A stretch of DNA of 20,684 nt. Origin: an uncultured Sphingobacteriaceae bacterium (lineage in GTDB: Bacteria; Bacteroidota; Bacteroidia; Sphingobacteriales; Sphingobacteriaceae). How positions within the stretch are numbered: position 1 is the first letter of the stretch; the number at the start of each line of letters is the position of its first letter. Positions 1 through 8,037 of this stretch are shown here, one piece after another. Made by a program: the position numbers and the translations under genes. The stretch is taken from positions 1 to 20,684 of the forward strand of contig CALNCF010000031.1 of the NCBI GenBank assembly GCA_937875035.1. Direction: 5' to 3'. The notes beneath the pieces were generated by a model, which was not told where the DNA came from, did no database searches, and saw nothing but the letters and a program-made list of their open reading frames with translations.

Positions 1-1
1 G

Positions 2-2476
2 GAGCTGATGTTCCCGAGCATGTACGAGCACCGGTGTTCAGAAGGAGCTCCCGGCGGATTCTTTTCACGGGTAAAAAAGGGCACCTGGATGGGGCATGTG
101 ATCGAGCATATCGCATTGGAGATACAGACGCTGGCCGGAATGGAAACCGGTTTCGGCCGTACCCGCGAAACCAAAACACCCGGCATATATAACGTGGTGT
201 TTTCTTACAGTGAAGAAAAGGTGGGGCTGTTCGCGGCCGAATCGGCCGTGCGTATTGCCGAAGCCCTGATCTCGGGTGAAAGCTATGACCTGGCTGCCGA
301 TATTCAGCGCATGCGGGAGATCCGGGAAGAGGTCCGACTCGGACCAAGCACGGGGTCCATCGTAGAAGAAGCTGTTTCCCGCGACATCCCCTGGATCCGT
401 TTGGGAAGAAATTCCCTGGTACAGTTAGGCTATGGTAAGAACCAGGTACGTTTCCAGGCTACCATCACTGATAAGACCAGCAATATCGCGGTAGACATTG
501 CCTGCAATAAAGAAGAAACCAAAAGGATGCTGTACGATGCGGCCGTTCCGGTAGCCAAGGGTGATATCTGCCTCGATGAAGAAGACCTGGCCCGCACCAT
601 CGACCGGATCGGCTTCCCGATCGTGCTGAAGCCGCTCGATGGCAATCACGGCAAAGGCGCGTCTATCAATGTGAATACCATGGAAGAGGCTCTCGAAGGT
701 CTTGCCCACGCAAAAAGATATTCACGAAAAGTAATTGTCGAACGCTTTATCAAGGGTTTCGACTTCCGGGTGCTGGTGATCGACAACCGGGTAGTTGCCG
801 CCGCGCAGCGGGTACCTGCCCATGTAAAGGGTGATGGCACCCACAGCATCCAGCAGCTCATCGACCAGGAGAACCTCGATCCGCGCCGCGGCTACGGGCA
901 TGAGAACGTGCTGACGGAGATCACGATCGACCGCGACACTACCGACCTGCTCGAAAAGAAAGGCTATACACTCGATACCGTTCCTGAAAAAGACGAGATC
1001 GTTTATTTAAAGTCGACCGCGAACCTCAGTACCGGGGGAACATCCATTGATGTGACCGATATGATGCACCCGGAAAACATATTCCTCGCGGAACGGATTT
1101 CGAGGGTGATCGGGCTGGACGTATGCGGCATTGATATTATGGCGCCAAACCTGACCCAGCCTTTAAAAGAAAACGGAGGCGTGATCCTCGAAGTGAATGC
1201 CGCGCCGGGCTTCCGCATGCACCTGGCCCCCGCCGAAGGTCTGCCAAGAAACGTGGCCGCCCCGGTGATCGACATGCTCTACCCTCCGGGGAAACCTTCG
1301 CGCATCCCGATCATCGCCATTACCGGTACCAATGGGAAAACCACGACAACCCGCCTCATCGCGCACATTGTGAAGAACATGGGTTACCGCGTAGGCTTTA
1401 CCACTTCGGATGGTATCTATGTACAGAATCACATGCTTGAAAAGGGTGATACCACCGGGCCGCTGAGCACGGAGTTCATCCTGAAAGACCCTACCGTAGA
1501 ATTCGCAGTGCTGGAAACTGCCCGCGGGGGCATTCTTCGCGCGGGGTTGGGCTTCAGCCGCTGCGACATCGGAGTGGTTACCAATATACAGGAGGATCAC
1601 CTCGGGCTGAACGACATTGAAACACTGGAGGACCTGGCCCGTGTAAAAGCGGTGGTCGTGCGCAGCGTCAAGAAGGATGGCTGGGCCGTGCTCAATGCCG
1701 AGGATGAATATTGCGTAAAGATCGGCGCGGAAGTAAGCTGCAACATCGCTTATTTCTCTATGGATGAAAATCACCCGGTAATTAAAAAGCATTGCAAAGC
1801 CGGTGGAGTGGCCGCTATTTATGAGAACGGCTTCGTAACGATCAAGAAAGGCGACTGGAAGATTCGCGTGGAGAAGGTAACCACTATTCCTCTGACCATG
1901 GGCGGAAAGGCCCGCTTCATGATCGCCAACGTACTCGCTGCCACGCTGGCAGGGTATCTTTCAGGCTTCAAAACAGAGGATATGCGTATCTCGCTCGAAA
2001 CCTTTATCCCTTCGGCAGCGCTCACACCGGGTCGTATGAATATCTTCAACTTTAAGGAGTTCAAAGTGATGATCGACTTCGCCCATAACCCTGCAGGGTA
2101 CCTGGGTATCGAAGAGTTTTTGAGCCAGATCGACGCAACCAAGAAGATCGGCATTATAGCCGGTGTGGGCGACCGCCGCGACCAGGATATTATGGAGTGT
2201 GCTGTTATTGCGGCACGGATGTTCGATCATATTATCATCCGCCAGGAAAAACACCTGCGCGGACGTACGGAAGAAGAGATCATCAATATTATCCTGGAAG
2301 GCATCGCGAAAGTCGACAGGCCTGTAACCTGGGAGATCATCCCGAAAGAGGTAGACGCGATCAAGCATGCCATTTCGATCGCCGGACCAGGCACCTTTAT
2401 CGTTGCGCTGAGCGATGTTATTACCAATGCCATCGGCATTGTGCAGCAATACCTGGACAAAGAGGCCGGGCTTTAA
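2..2476 (+). CDS. cphA: Cyanophycin synthetase (CphA1 type), 5'-truncated by the window edge
   Basis: This enzyme polymerises aspartate and arginine, using ATP, into the storage polymer multi-L-arginyl-poly-L-aspartate (cyanophycin) in the cytoplasm. The reading frame is open to the left edge, and about 822 residues are visible from the first in-frame Met (position 8). Family members are about 870-900 residues, so perhaps 50-60 N-terminal residues are missing. Numbering from that Met: the CphA N-terminal motif TWMGHVIEHIALEIQ is at about 26-40; the ATP-grasp domain has a KPLDGNHGKGAS loop at 208-219 and EVNAAPGFRMH at 395-405; the Mur-ligase-like domain has the P-loop ITGTNGKTTTT at 438-448, then ETARGGILRAGLGF and a DFAHNPAGY segment. 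Both catalytic domains look intact, which fits CphA1 rather than the shorter CphA2. A terminator follows 21 nt after the stop. Cyanophycinase (cphB) often neighbours cphA and may lie upstream, outside the window. Confidence 0.95.
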   Translation, partial: ELMFPSMYEHRCSEGAPGGFFSRVKKGTWMGHVIEHIALEIQTLAGMETGFGRTRETKTPGIYNVVFSYSEEKVGLFAAESAVRIAEALISGESYDLAADIQRMREIREEVRLGPSTGSIVEEAVSRDIPWIRLGRNSLVQLGYGKNQVRFQATITDKTSNIAVDIACNKEETKRMLYDAAVPVAKGDICLDEEDLARTIDRIGFPIVLKPLDGNHGKGASINVNTMEEALEGLAHAKRYSRKVIVERFIKGFDFRVLVIDNRVVAAAQRVPAHVKGDGTHSIQQLIDQENLDPRRGYGHENVLTEITIDRDTTDLLEKKGYTLDTVPEKDEIVYLKSTANLSTGGTSIDVTDMMHPENIFLAERISRVIGLDVCGIDIMAPNLTQPLKENGGVILEVNAAPGFRMHLAPAEGLPRNVAAPVIDMLYPPGKPSRIPIIAITGTNGKTTTTRLIAHIVKNMGYRVGFTTSDGIYVQNHMLEKGDTTGPLSTEFILKDPTVEFAVLETARGGILRAGLGFSRCDIGVVTNIQEDHLGLNDIETLEDLARVKAVVVRSVKKDGWAVLNAEDEYCVKIGAEVSCNIAYFSMDENHPVIKKHCKAGGVAAIYENGFVTIKKGDWKIRVEKVTTIPLTMGGKARFMIANVLAATLAGYLSGFKTEDMRISLETFIPSAALTPGRMNIFNFKEFKVMIDFAHNPAGYLGIEEFLSQIDATKKIGIIAGVGDRRDQDIMECAVIAARMFDHIIIRQEKHLRGRTEEEIINIILEGIAKVDRPVTWEIIPKEVDAIKHAISIAGPGTFIVALSDVITNAIGIVQQYLDKEAGL

Positions 2477-2497
2477 TCCTGAAAGATCAACACAAGC

Positions 2498-2530
2498 GAT
2501 AAGCCGGCCATTTGCTGGCTTATCTTTTTT
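2498..2530 (+). terminator. Rho-independent terminator after cphA
   Basis: GATAAGCCGGC (2498-2508) pairs with GCTGGCTTATC (2514-2524) over 11 bp with one G-U pair and a 5-nt loop. Six T residues follow directly (2525-2530). It separates cphA from the SDR gene, whose start is 13 nt downstream. Confidence 0.85.
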
Positions 2531-2542
2531 ATAGCTGATGTT

Positions 2543-3292
2543 ATGAACAGAACTTACCTCATTACCGGCGCCGGAAGCGGCATTGGCAGGGCCATCGCCT
2601 TACAGCTGGCCTCCGAAAAGAACAACTGCATACTGGCAGGAAGAAATATGGTGAATCTCCAGAAAACCCTGATCAACCTGGATGAAGGTAACCACGACAT
2701 ACTTCCCCTGGATATCAATTCGGAAAAAAGCCTGGAAAATGCACTTTCAAAAATAAAGAAGCCCCTGGATGGCCTTATTGCGAATGCGGGTACCGGCGGT
2801 GAGAATCACTGGGGTGAAAATGATCGCTGGGAAGAGATCATCCAGACCAACCTGGGCGGAACGTACCGCTTTGTGAACACCTTCCTGCCGCTGCTCCGTC
2901 AGTCGAAGTCTGAATATAAGCACATCCTGATCACCTCCTCGGTGCTGGCCCGTCTCGGCGTTGCCGATTATTCAGCCTATTGCGCCTCCAAGGCCGGTCT
3001 ATTGGGCCTGATGCGTTCATGGGCAGTGCAATTCGCCCCGGAGAAGATCCTGGTGAATGCCATCTGCCCGGGATGGGTGAATACCCAGATGTCGCAGGAG
3101 GGCATGGAAGGCATAGCCGGCGGGCTGAACATCAGCTGTCAGGAATTCTATCACCTGGCCATGCAATCGGTTCCTCTGAGGAAGATGTCGGAACCGGAAG
3201 AGATCGGCGAACTGGTATCCTTCCTGCTCCGCCAGCACTCCATGACCGGGCAGGCCATCGACATGAATAACGGGTCGGTCATGAATTCCTGA
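2543..3292 (+). CDS. Short-chain dehydrogenase/reductase (SDR), substrate unknown
   Basis: A 249-residue classical SDR, predicted to be a cytoplasmic NAD(P)-dependent oxidoreductase. The Rossmann nucleotide-binding motif TGAGSGIG is at residues 8-15. NAG is at 81-83, the catalytic serine lies in ITSS (130-133), and the YxxxK pair is Y146 and K150 in YSAYCASK. PGWVNT (176-181) follows, as is typical. The length is standard for the family. The C-terminus has NNGS where many FabG-like enzymes have a DGG segment. The ATG is preceded by no Shine-Dalgarno sequence, as usual in this phylum. The gene sits alone between two terminators, so context gives no substrate. FabG-like reductase or sugar/alcohol dehydrogenase are both possible. 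Confidence 0.9.
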   Translation: MNRTYLITGAGSGIGRAIALQLASEKNNCILAGRNMVNLQKTLINLDEGNHDILPLDINSEKSLENALSKIKKPLDGLIANAGTGGENHWGENDRWEEIIQTNLGGTYRFVNTFLPLLRQSKSEYKHILITSSVLARLGVADYSAYCASKAGLLGLMRSWAVQFAPEKILVNAICPGWVNTQMSQEGMEGIAGGLNISCQEFYHLAMQSVPLRKMSEPEEIGELVSFLLRQHSMTGQAIDMNNGSVMNS

Positions 3293-3300
3293 GGCAGGAG

Positions 3301-3352
3301 GTTACGCACCCAGCCCCTGAACTTAATGCAGGGGTGTAATGGCTTTTTTTTC
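3301..3352 (+). terminator. Probable terminator after the SDR gene
   Basis: A GC stem CCCCTG (3314-3319) pairs with CAGGGG (3329-3334) around a 9-nt loop. An outer arm GTTAC (3301-3305) can pair with GTAAT (3336-3340) across an asymmetric bulge. An eight-T run follows at 3344-3351. The stem is less clean than the others in the window. Confidence 0.55.
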
Positions 3353-3360
3353 TAAATTTG
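3353..3360 (+). promoter_or_regulatory. -7 element of the ffh promoter
   Basis: TAAATTTG matches the Bacteroidota -7 consensus TAnnTTTG exactly and begins next to the T-run of the preceding terminator. No clear TTTG is present 19 bp upstream. The ATG of ffh is 21 nt downstream, so the leader would be only about 15 nt. Confidence 0.5.
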
Positions 3361-3381
3361 TCTCCATTTTGAGATACAGCT

Positions 3382-4719
3382 ATGTTTGATAATTTAAGTG
3401 ATAAGCTCGACAGGGCGTTTAAAGTATTAAAGGGACAAGGCAAGATCACCGAGATCAACGTTGCCGAAACGTTAAAGGAAGTGCGTAAAGCCCTTCTTGA
3501 TGCCGACGTAAATTATAAGATCGCCAAAGATTTCACCGACCGGGTGAAAGAAGAAGCATTGGGTCAGAACGTATTGACTTCTATTTCTCCGGGACAGTTA
3601 CTCGTTAAGATCGTAAACGATGAGCTGAAGGCCCTGATGGGTGGTGAAAAAACAGACCTGAACCTGAAAGCCAGCCCAAGCATCATCCTGATCGCGGGTT
3701 TACAGGGCTCGGGTAAAACGACCTTCTCCGGAAAGCTGGCCAATTACCTCAAATCAAAAGGGAAAAATCCGTTACTGGTAGCAGGTGATGTATACCGTCC
3801 GGCAGCGATCGACCAGCTGAAGATCCTGGGAGAGCAGATCGGCGTGCCGGTGTTTACCGATTACGAAAGCAAGAACCCCGTTTCCATTGCGGAGGCCGGC
3901 ATTAAGCAGGCGAAGCAAAATGGCCATTCGGTTATTATTATAGATACGGCAGGCCGTTTGGCGGTCGATGAGCAGATGATGAACGAGATCGCGAATGTGA
4001 AAAAGGCTACGCAGCCTCACGAGACCCTGTTCATTGTTGACGCGATGACCGGCCAGGATGCCGTAAATACAGCAAAAGCATTCAACGACCGCCTGGATTT
4101 TGATGGGGTGGTGCTGACCAAGCTCGACGGGGATACCCGGGGCGGGGCAGCGCTTTCCATTAAATCGGTGGTGAACAAGCCTATCAAGTTTATCGGTACC
4201 GGAGAAAAGCTCGATGCGATCGATGTGTTCTACCCGGACCGTATGGCTTCTCGTATCCTGGGGATGGGTGACGTGGTTTCCCTCGCGGAGCGTGCGCAGG
4301 AGCAGTTCGACGAAGAGGAAGCGGCGAAGCTTCAGAAAAAGATCCGTAAGAACCAGTTCGATTTCAACGACTTCCTGAACCAGCTGCAGCAGATCAAGAA
4401 GATGGGGAACCTGAAAGACCTCATGGGAATGATCCCGGGGGTAGGCAAGATGATCAAGGATGTGGACATCAGCGATGATGCCTTTAAGGGTGTGGAAGCC
4501 ATCATCCGCTCCATGACACCTGTTGAACGGGAAACGCCTGATCTGATCAACGGTACCCGCCGTAAACGGATCGCGAACGGAAGCGGAACCAGCATTGAAG
4601 AGGTAAACCGGCTTCTGAAGCAATTTGAGGACATGAAAAAGATGATGAAAATGTTCCAGGGGGGCAATAACCCCCTCAAAATGATGAAAAACATGCCGGC
4701 GCCTAAAATGCCCCGCTAA
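3382..4719 (+). CDS. ffh: Signal recognition particle GTPase Ffh (SRP54)
   Basis: Ffh binds SRP RNA and signal sequences on ribosome-nascent chains and, with the receptor FtsY, delivers membrane and secreted proteins to the translocon. The protein is 445 residues, normal for Ffh. It has an N-terminal four-helix N domain (about 1-85), then the G domain with P-loop GLQGSGKTT (106-114), DTAGR (188-192) and TKLDGD (246-251). The Met-rich M domain runs from about 300 to the end, with the SRP-RNA-binding segment RRKRIANGSGTS at 393-404 and a methionine-rich tail. All GTPase motifs are intact. It appears to be a single-gene unit, with its own promoter-like box and a strong terminator. This identification is secure. 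Confidence 0.98.
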   Translation: MFDNLSDKLDRAFKVLKGQGKITEINVAETLKEVRKALLDADVNYKIAKDFTDRVKEEALGQNVLTSISPGQLLVKIVNDELKALMGGEKTDLNLKASPSIILIAGLQGSGKTTFSGKLANYLKSKGKNPLLVAGDVYRPAAIDQLKILGEQIGVPVFTDYESKNPVSIAEAGIKQAKQNGHSVIIIDTAGRLAVDEQMMNEIANVKKATQPHETLFIVDAMTGQDAVNTAKAFNDRLDFDGVVLTKLDGDTRGGAALSIKSVVNKPIKFIGTGEKLDAIDVFYPDRMASRILGMGDVVSLAERAQEQFDEEEAAKLQKKIRKNQFDFNDFLNQLQQIKKMGNLKDLMGMIPGVGKMIKDVDISDDAFKGVEAIIRSMTPVERETPDLINGTRRKRIANGSGTSIEEVNRLLKQFEDMKKMMKMFQGGNNPLKMMKNMPAPKMPR

Positions 4720-4740
4720 ACATCATTTCAATGAATTCCT

Positions 4741-4775
4741 GATAAAAAGCCGGTTTAGCCGGCTTTTTATCGTTC
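4741..4775 (+). terminator. Strong terminator after ffh
   Basis: GATAAAAAGCCGG (4741-4753) pairs perfectly with CCGGCTTTTTATC (4759-4771), a 13-bp stem with a TTTAG loop. The A and T tracts on both sides mean it could act on either strand, although the genes on both sides run left to right. Confidence 0.85.
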
Positions 4776-4866
4776 TGCTGAAACTTTTTTGTTACAAACT
4801 GTTCGGATTTTTTCTTTAAGGCAGGATTATTGCTAATTTGGTTGGTTTAAATATATCTTGTTTATT

Positions 4867-7320
4867 ATGAAAAAACTGTACTTGTTTATTGCCGCATCGG
4901 CAATGGTCGGGTCTCTGTCGGCTCAAAGCCTGACGGCGAAAAAAAACCTGACGGCTCCGCACAACGCTGTTGTGCCGACACTTTCTACCGAAAAATCAGC
5001 TTCGGAACCAAGAACTTCTGAAAAAGTGAACGTGGCTTTAAAGCAGCACCAGTTCACCAAAACCGGTAAAAGAAGCGCAGACGGTGTTACTACCGACACC
5101 CTGGCGAACCATTTTGTAGGCACCCCGGCTCTTTACAGGGCAGATAATAGTGGGTATGTCGCTGGTCACAACGGATACGGTGATATCTCCAAAATGCAGA
5201 AATTCGACCCGGCATTCGGTGTAAGCTCAACCGGTAACATCACGAAAGTATTATTTTACTTCGGTTACAAAACAGGAGATCCTGCCAGCACTATTACAGT
5301 TAAAATTTGGGATGATAATGCTGGAGAGCCTGGTAATGTAATCGGATCGGTAGATGTTCCTTTTTCACAGATTACCACTTCAGCTTTAACTGAGGCTGTA
5401 TTCGCATCTCCTGTTGCGATCCCTGCAAACAAAACTTTCTACGCAGGTTTCTCCGTAACTTACAGCGGACTCGATACTGTTGGTTTAGTAACCACTTCTG
5501 ACGGTGATTTCGCACAAGCGGCAACCCACACATGGGAAGAATGGGATGACGGTACATTAGCGACCTTAGGGGATCCCGACAACTGGGATCTGATGGTCGC
5601 TTTAGGTGTATTTCCTGTCGTTGAATTAGACGGTGGCGGACCTGGTCCTGGAACCGGTGGCTCATCTGTTTACTTCCACGAAGATTTCGAAAATGGCATT
5701 CCTGCTGGTTTCGCGATCGTTGACGTAGACGGCAGAACCGTGAGCGCTAACATTGCAAGTCTTTTCCCAACTGCATGGAGCCTGGGTGTTGCTGACGGAA
5801 GCACTGACCAATCTGTATTAAGTACTTCATGGTATACTCCTGCAGGACAGTCTGACGATTGGATCATCACTGACACCATCATTATCCCTGATACAGCAAG
5901 CAGCGTATTCTTATCATGGGAAGGTGAAGCGATCGACCCTGACTACCCGGATGGTTACGAAGTACGTATCTCTAATACAACCAAAGATGTAGCAGGATGC
6001 CTGCTGAACCCGGCTGTATTCACCATCTCTGGTGAAGAGCCTGAAGTAACTCCAAGAAAAGTTGATATCTCTTCTTACATTGGTGATACCATTTTCGTAG
6101 CGTTCAGAAACAACTCTACAGACATGTTTATCCTGTCTATCGATGAGATCAAAGTTTATGAGCCGTCTGCATTCGATATCGCTGCTACAAAAGCGGTGAT
6201 CGATTCAGCAAGCTTTAATCAGTACACCAGAATCCCTGCTGCTCAGGCTGCCGGTGGTTCTTACCCTGTTCGTGTAACGATCAGCAACGTAGGTGCTTCT
6301 ACTCCTGCAGGTGTAACTGTTCATGCTCAGATCAAAAATGGCGCTACAGTTATTTATACTGATTCAGTAGAATTAACAGCAACTGTTCCTACTGCAGGTG
6401 GAACCCTGGAAGTGACTATGCCTTCAAGATTCTCTATACCTGCTTCTGCAGGTACTTACAGCCTTCAGTTAACCGGTTCTGTAACAATGACCGAATCTGA
6501 TGGTGATATGAGCAACAACTCATTTGCTGCCGCTGCTATCAACGTAGCGATCACTGATACTACTTACGCAAGAGATAACAATGCAAGCGGAAACACTTCA
6601 TTATCTATCGGTGGTGGCTTAACTGGTCACTTAGGTATGGTATATGATGTAGTTGCCAAAGACACTTTATCTTCTGTAACTGTAGTTCTGAGAGGTAAAG
6701 CTGTTTCAGGAAGACACATCAGTGTTTCTGTATTCGAATTCAACGGTGGTCCTGCTTCATCTCCGCTTGTAAGCTCTAACATTTACGAGTACAATGCTGC
6801 CGGAACTTACGTTATTCCTTTCAATAACGGTGTAGAGCTGACTCCTGGTCAGTACCTGGTAACGATCAACGAGCTTGACAGCAGTGTTACGATCGGTACT
6901 ACTACCAGCATCTTTACTCCTGGTACTGTATGGATCAAATCTCCTGGTATCGCTGGTAACTCCTGGAACCTGGTTGAGTCTTTCGGTGCAAACTATGCCC
7001 GTACGTTCTTCCTGAGACCTAACTTCGGTAACCCGGTAACTGTTGGTTTGAACAACAACAAAGCATTAGATGCTAATGTAACCCTGTTCCCTAACCCATC
7101 TAACGGCATCTCTTCGATCGTTATCGCAAGCGAAAAAGCTGCGGACTACAAAGTGAGCGTAGTAGATATGTTAGGCCGTGTGATCAAATCATACGAGCTG
7201 AACAATGCATCTGTAGAAACATTAACCCTTGATCTGTCGAACGAAGCGAATGGTATTTACTTCGTAAGAGTACAATCAGGTGATGCTTCTGTCACTAAAA
7301 AATTAAGCTTAAACAAATAA
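4867..7320 (+). CDS. Secreted T9SS cargo protein with choice-of-anchor J/cleaved-adhesin-like domain
   Basis: An 817-residue exported protein of unknown specific function. ATG 4867 starts a typical signal peptide (MKKLYLFIAASAMVGSLSAQ) with likely cleavage near residue 19-20; an upstream in-frame TTG at 4858 is less likely. Residues about 50-260 form a beta-rich region I do not recognise. A Gly/Pro linker (GGGPGPGTGG) follows. Residues about 268-432 resemble the cleaved-adhesin/choice-of-anchor J fold (FHEDFENG start, DDWIITDTI, FVAFRNNS, DEIKVYEP end). An Ig/CARDB-like stretch and a further beta-rich domain come next. The last 80 residues are a type A T9SS sorting domain (FPNPSNG near 741, VSVVDMLGRVI, NGIYFVRV, KKLSL). 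It is probably carried across the outer membrane and released or anchored on the cell surface. Codon use (AGA/CGT for Arg, TTA, GCT, GGT) resembles rpsP and rplS and differs from cphA, suggesting high expression. Adhesin or structural surface protein are guesses. Confidence 0.9.
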   Translation: MKKLYLFIAASAMVGSLSAQSLTAKKNLTAPHNAVVPTLSTEKSASEPRTSEKVNVALKQHQFTKTGKRSADGVTTDTLANHFVGTPALYRADNSGYVAGHNGYGDISKMQKFDPAFGVSSTGNITKVLFYFGYKTGDPASTITVKIWDDNAGEPGNVIGSVDVPFSQITTSALTEAVFASPVAIPANKTFYAGFSVTYSGLDTVGLVTTSDGDFAQAATHTWEEWDDGTLATLGDPDNWDLMVALGVFPVVELDGGGPGPGTGGSSVYFHEDFENGIPAGFAIVDVDGRTVSANIASLFPTAWSLGVADGSTDQSVLSTSWYTPAGQSDDWIITDTIIIPDTASSVFLSWEGEAIDPDYPDGYEVRISNTTKDVAGCLLNPAVFTISGEEPEVTPRKVDISSYIGDTIFVAFRNNSTDMFILSIDEIKVYEPSAFDIAATKAVIDSASFNQYTRIPAAQAAGGSYPVRVTISNVGASTPAGVTVHAQIKNGATVIYTDSVELTATVPTAGGTLEVTMPSRFSIPASAGTYSLQLTGSVTMTESDGDMSNNSFAAAAINVAITDTTYARDNNASGNTSLSIGGGLTGHLGMVYDVVAKDTLSSVTVVLRGKAVSGRHISVSVFEFNGGPASSPLVSSNIYEYNAAGTYVIPFNNGVELTPGQYLVTINELDSSVTIGTTTSIFTPGTVWIKSPGIAGNSWNLVESFGANYARTFFLRPNFGNPVTVGLNNNKALDANVTLFPNPSNGISSIVIASEKAADYKVSVVDMLGRVIKSYELNNASVETLTLDLSNEANGIYFVRVQSGDASVTKKLSLNK

Positions 7321-7347
7321 TTATTAGGCTTTTTTAATACTATAAAG

Positions 7348-7373
7348 ATCCCGCCTTCGTGCGGGATTTTTTT
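7348..7373 (+). terminator. Terminator after the T9SS cargo gene
   Basis: ATCCCGC (7348-7354) pairs with GCGGGAT (7361-7367) around CTTCGT, followed by a T-run to 7373. It isolates the secreted-protein gene from the ribosomal cluster. Confidence 0.85.
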
Positions 7374-7398
7374 ATGGCTGATTATCAAGCCCTAACTA

Positions 7399-7429
7399 TT
7401 TGATTTTTTAAATATTTATTGCATCTTTG
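7399..7429 (+). promoter_or_regulatory. rpsP promoter (Bacteroidota type)
   Basis: A -33 TTTG (7399-7402), a 19-bp spacer, and a -7 CATCTTTG (7422-7429, seven of eight matches to TAnnTTTG). The start of transcription should lie near 7434, giving a leader of roughly 43 nt that opens with a hairpin. Confidence 0.7.
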
Positions 7430-7430
7430 C

Positions 7431-7457
7431 CGTCCCCTTGGCGGAGACAAGGGGGTG
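7431..7457 (+). promoter_or_regulatory. 5' leader hairpin of rpsP, candidate ribosomal-protein leader
   Basis: CCCCTTG (7434-7440) pairs perfectly with CAAGGGG (7448-7454) around a 7-nt loop GCGGAGA. Two G-U pairs and a C-G pair could extend it outward to 7431-7457. No U-run follows (GTGGAC, then an A-rich stretch up to the ATG), so it is not a simple terminator. It lies at the very start of the predicted mRNA, 19 nt or more before the rpsP ATG. Confidence 0.5.
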
Positions 7458-7476
7458 GACTTAAAAATTAAATAAC

Positions 7477-8028
7477 ATGCCAGTAAAAATCAGATTACAG
7501 AGACATGGTAAAAAAGGAAAGCCTTTTTATCACATTGTGGTGGCGGATTCACGTGCTCCGAGAGATGGTAAATTCATCGAAAAGTTAGGCGTTTATAACC
7601 CTAACACTAACCCGGCGACGATCAATATCGACACCGAGAAGGCAGTAGATTGGTTGTACAAAGGTGCACAACCTACTGACACAGCACGCGCCATTTTATC
7701 TTATAAAGGAGTTCTTTATAAGAAACACCTGGAAGTAGGTGTTAAAAAAGGAGCTTTAACCCAGGAACAGGCTGATGCGAAATTTGCCGCCTGGTTAGAC
7801 TCTAAAGAAAGCAAGATCACAGCAAAGAAAAGCACGTTAGCGTCTTCTAAGGAAGAATTAGCTAAAGCCCGCCTGGCTGCTGAATCGAAAGCAAAAGAGG
7901 AAAAAGCAAAGGCTATCGCCGCTAAAAACATCGTTCCTGTAGAGGAAGAAGTAGAAGCTGCTCCTGCTGAAGAAGAAACCCCTGCTGCTACAGACGCACC
8001 GGAAACAGAAGCACCAGCTGCTGAGTAA
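7477..8028 (+). CDS. rpsP: 30S ribosomal protein bS16 with long charged C-terminal tail
   Basis: bS16 binds 16S rRNA and is needed for 30S subunit assembly. The N-terminal 80-90 residues are the canonical domain (PVKIRLQRHGKKGKPFYHIVVADSR near the start, then FIEKLGVYNPN). The protein is 183 residues, about twice the usual bacterial length. The extra C-terminal part is first Lys/Ala-rich, likely helical, and then Glu/Ala/Pro-rich. Such tails are common in Bacteroidota bS16, and I know of no assigned role. The start follows an A-rich stretch (TTAAAAATTAAATAAC), not a Shine-Dalgarno sequence. It is the first gene of the cluster rpsP-rimM-exported protein-trmD, with rimM beginning 9 nt after the stop. 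Codon use is of the highly expressed type. Confidence 0.97.
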   Translation: MPVKIRLQRHGKKGKPFYHIVVADSRAPRDGKFIEKLGVYNPNTNPATINIDTEKAVDWLYKGAQPTDTARAILSYKGVLYKKHLEVGVKKGALTQEQADAKFAAWLDSKESKITAKKSTLASSKEELAKARLAAESKAKEEKAKAIAAKNIVPVEEEVEAAPAEEETPAATDAPETEAPAAE

Positions 8029-8037
8029 TTGGCTACG

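Noticed and set aside
1163..1792. 209-codon open frame antisense to cphA
   Set aside because: Shadow of conserved cphA coding sequence; no promoter or family features.
3772..4623. 283-codon open frame antisense to ffh
   Set aside because: It lies wholly opposite a certain gene and has no recognisable domain; a compositional shadow.
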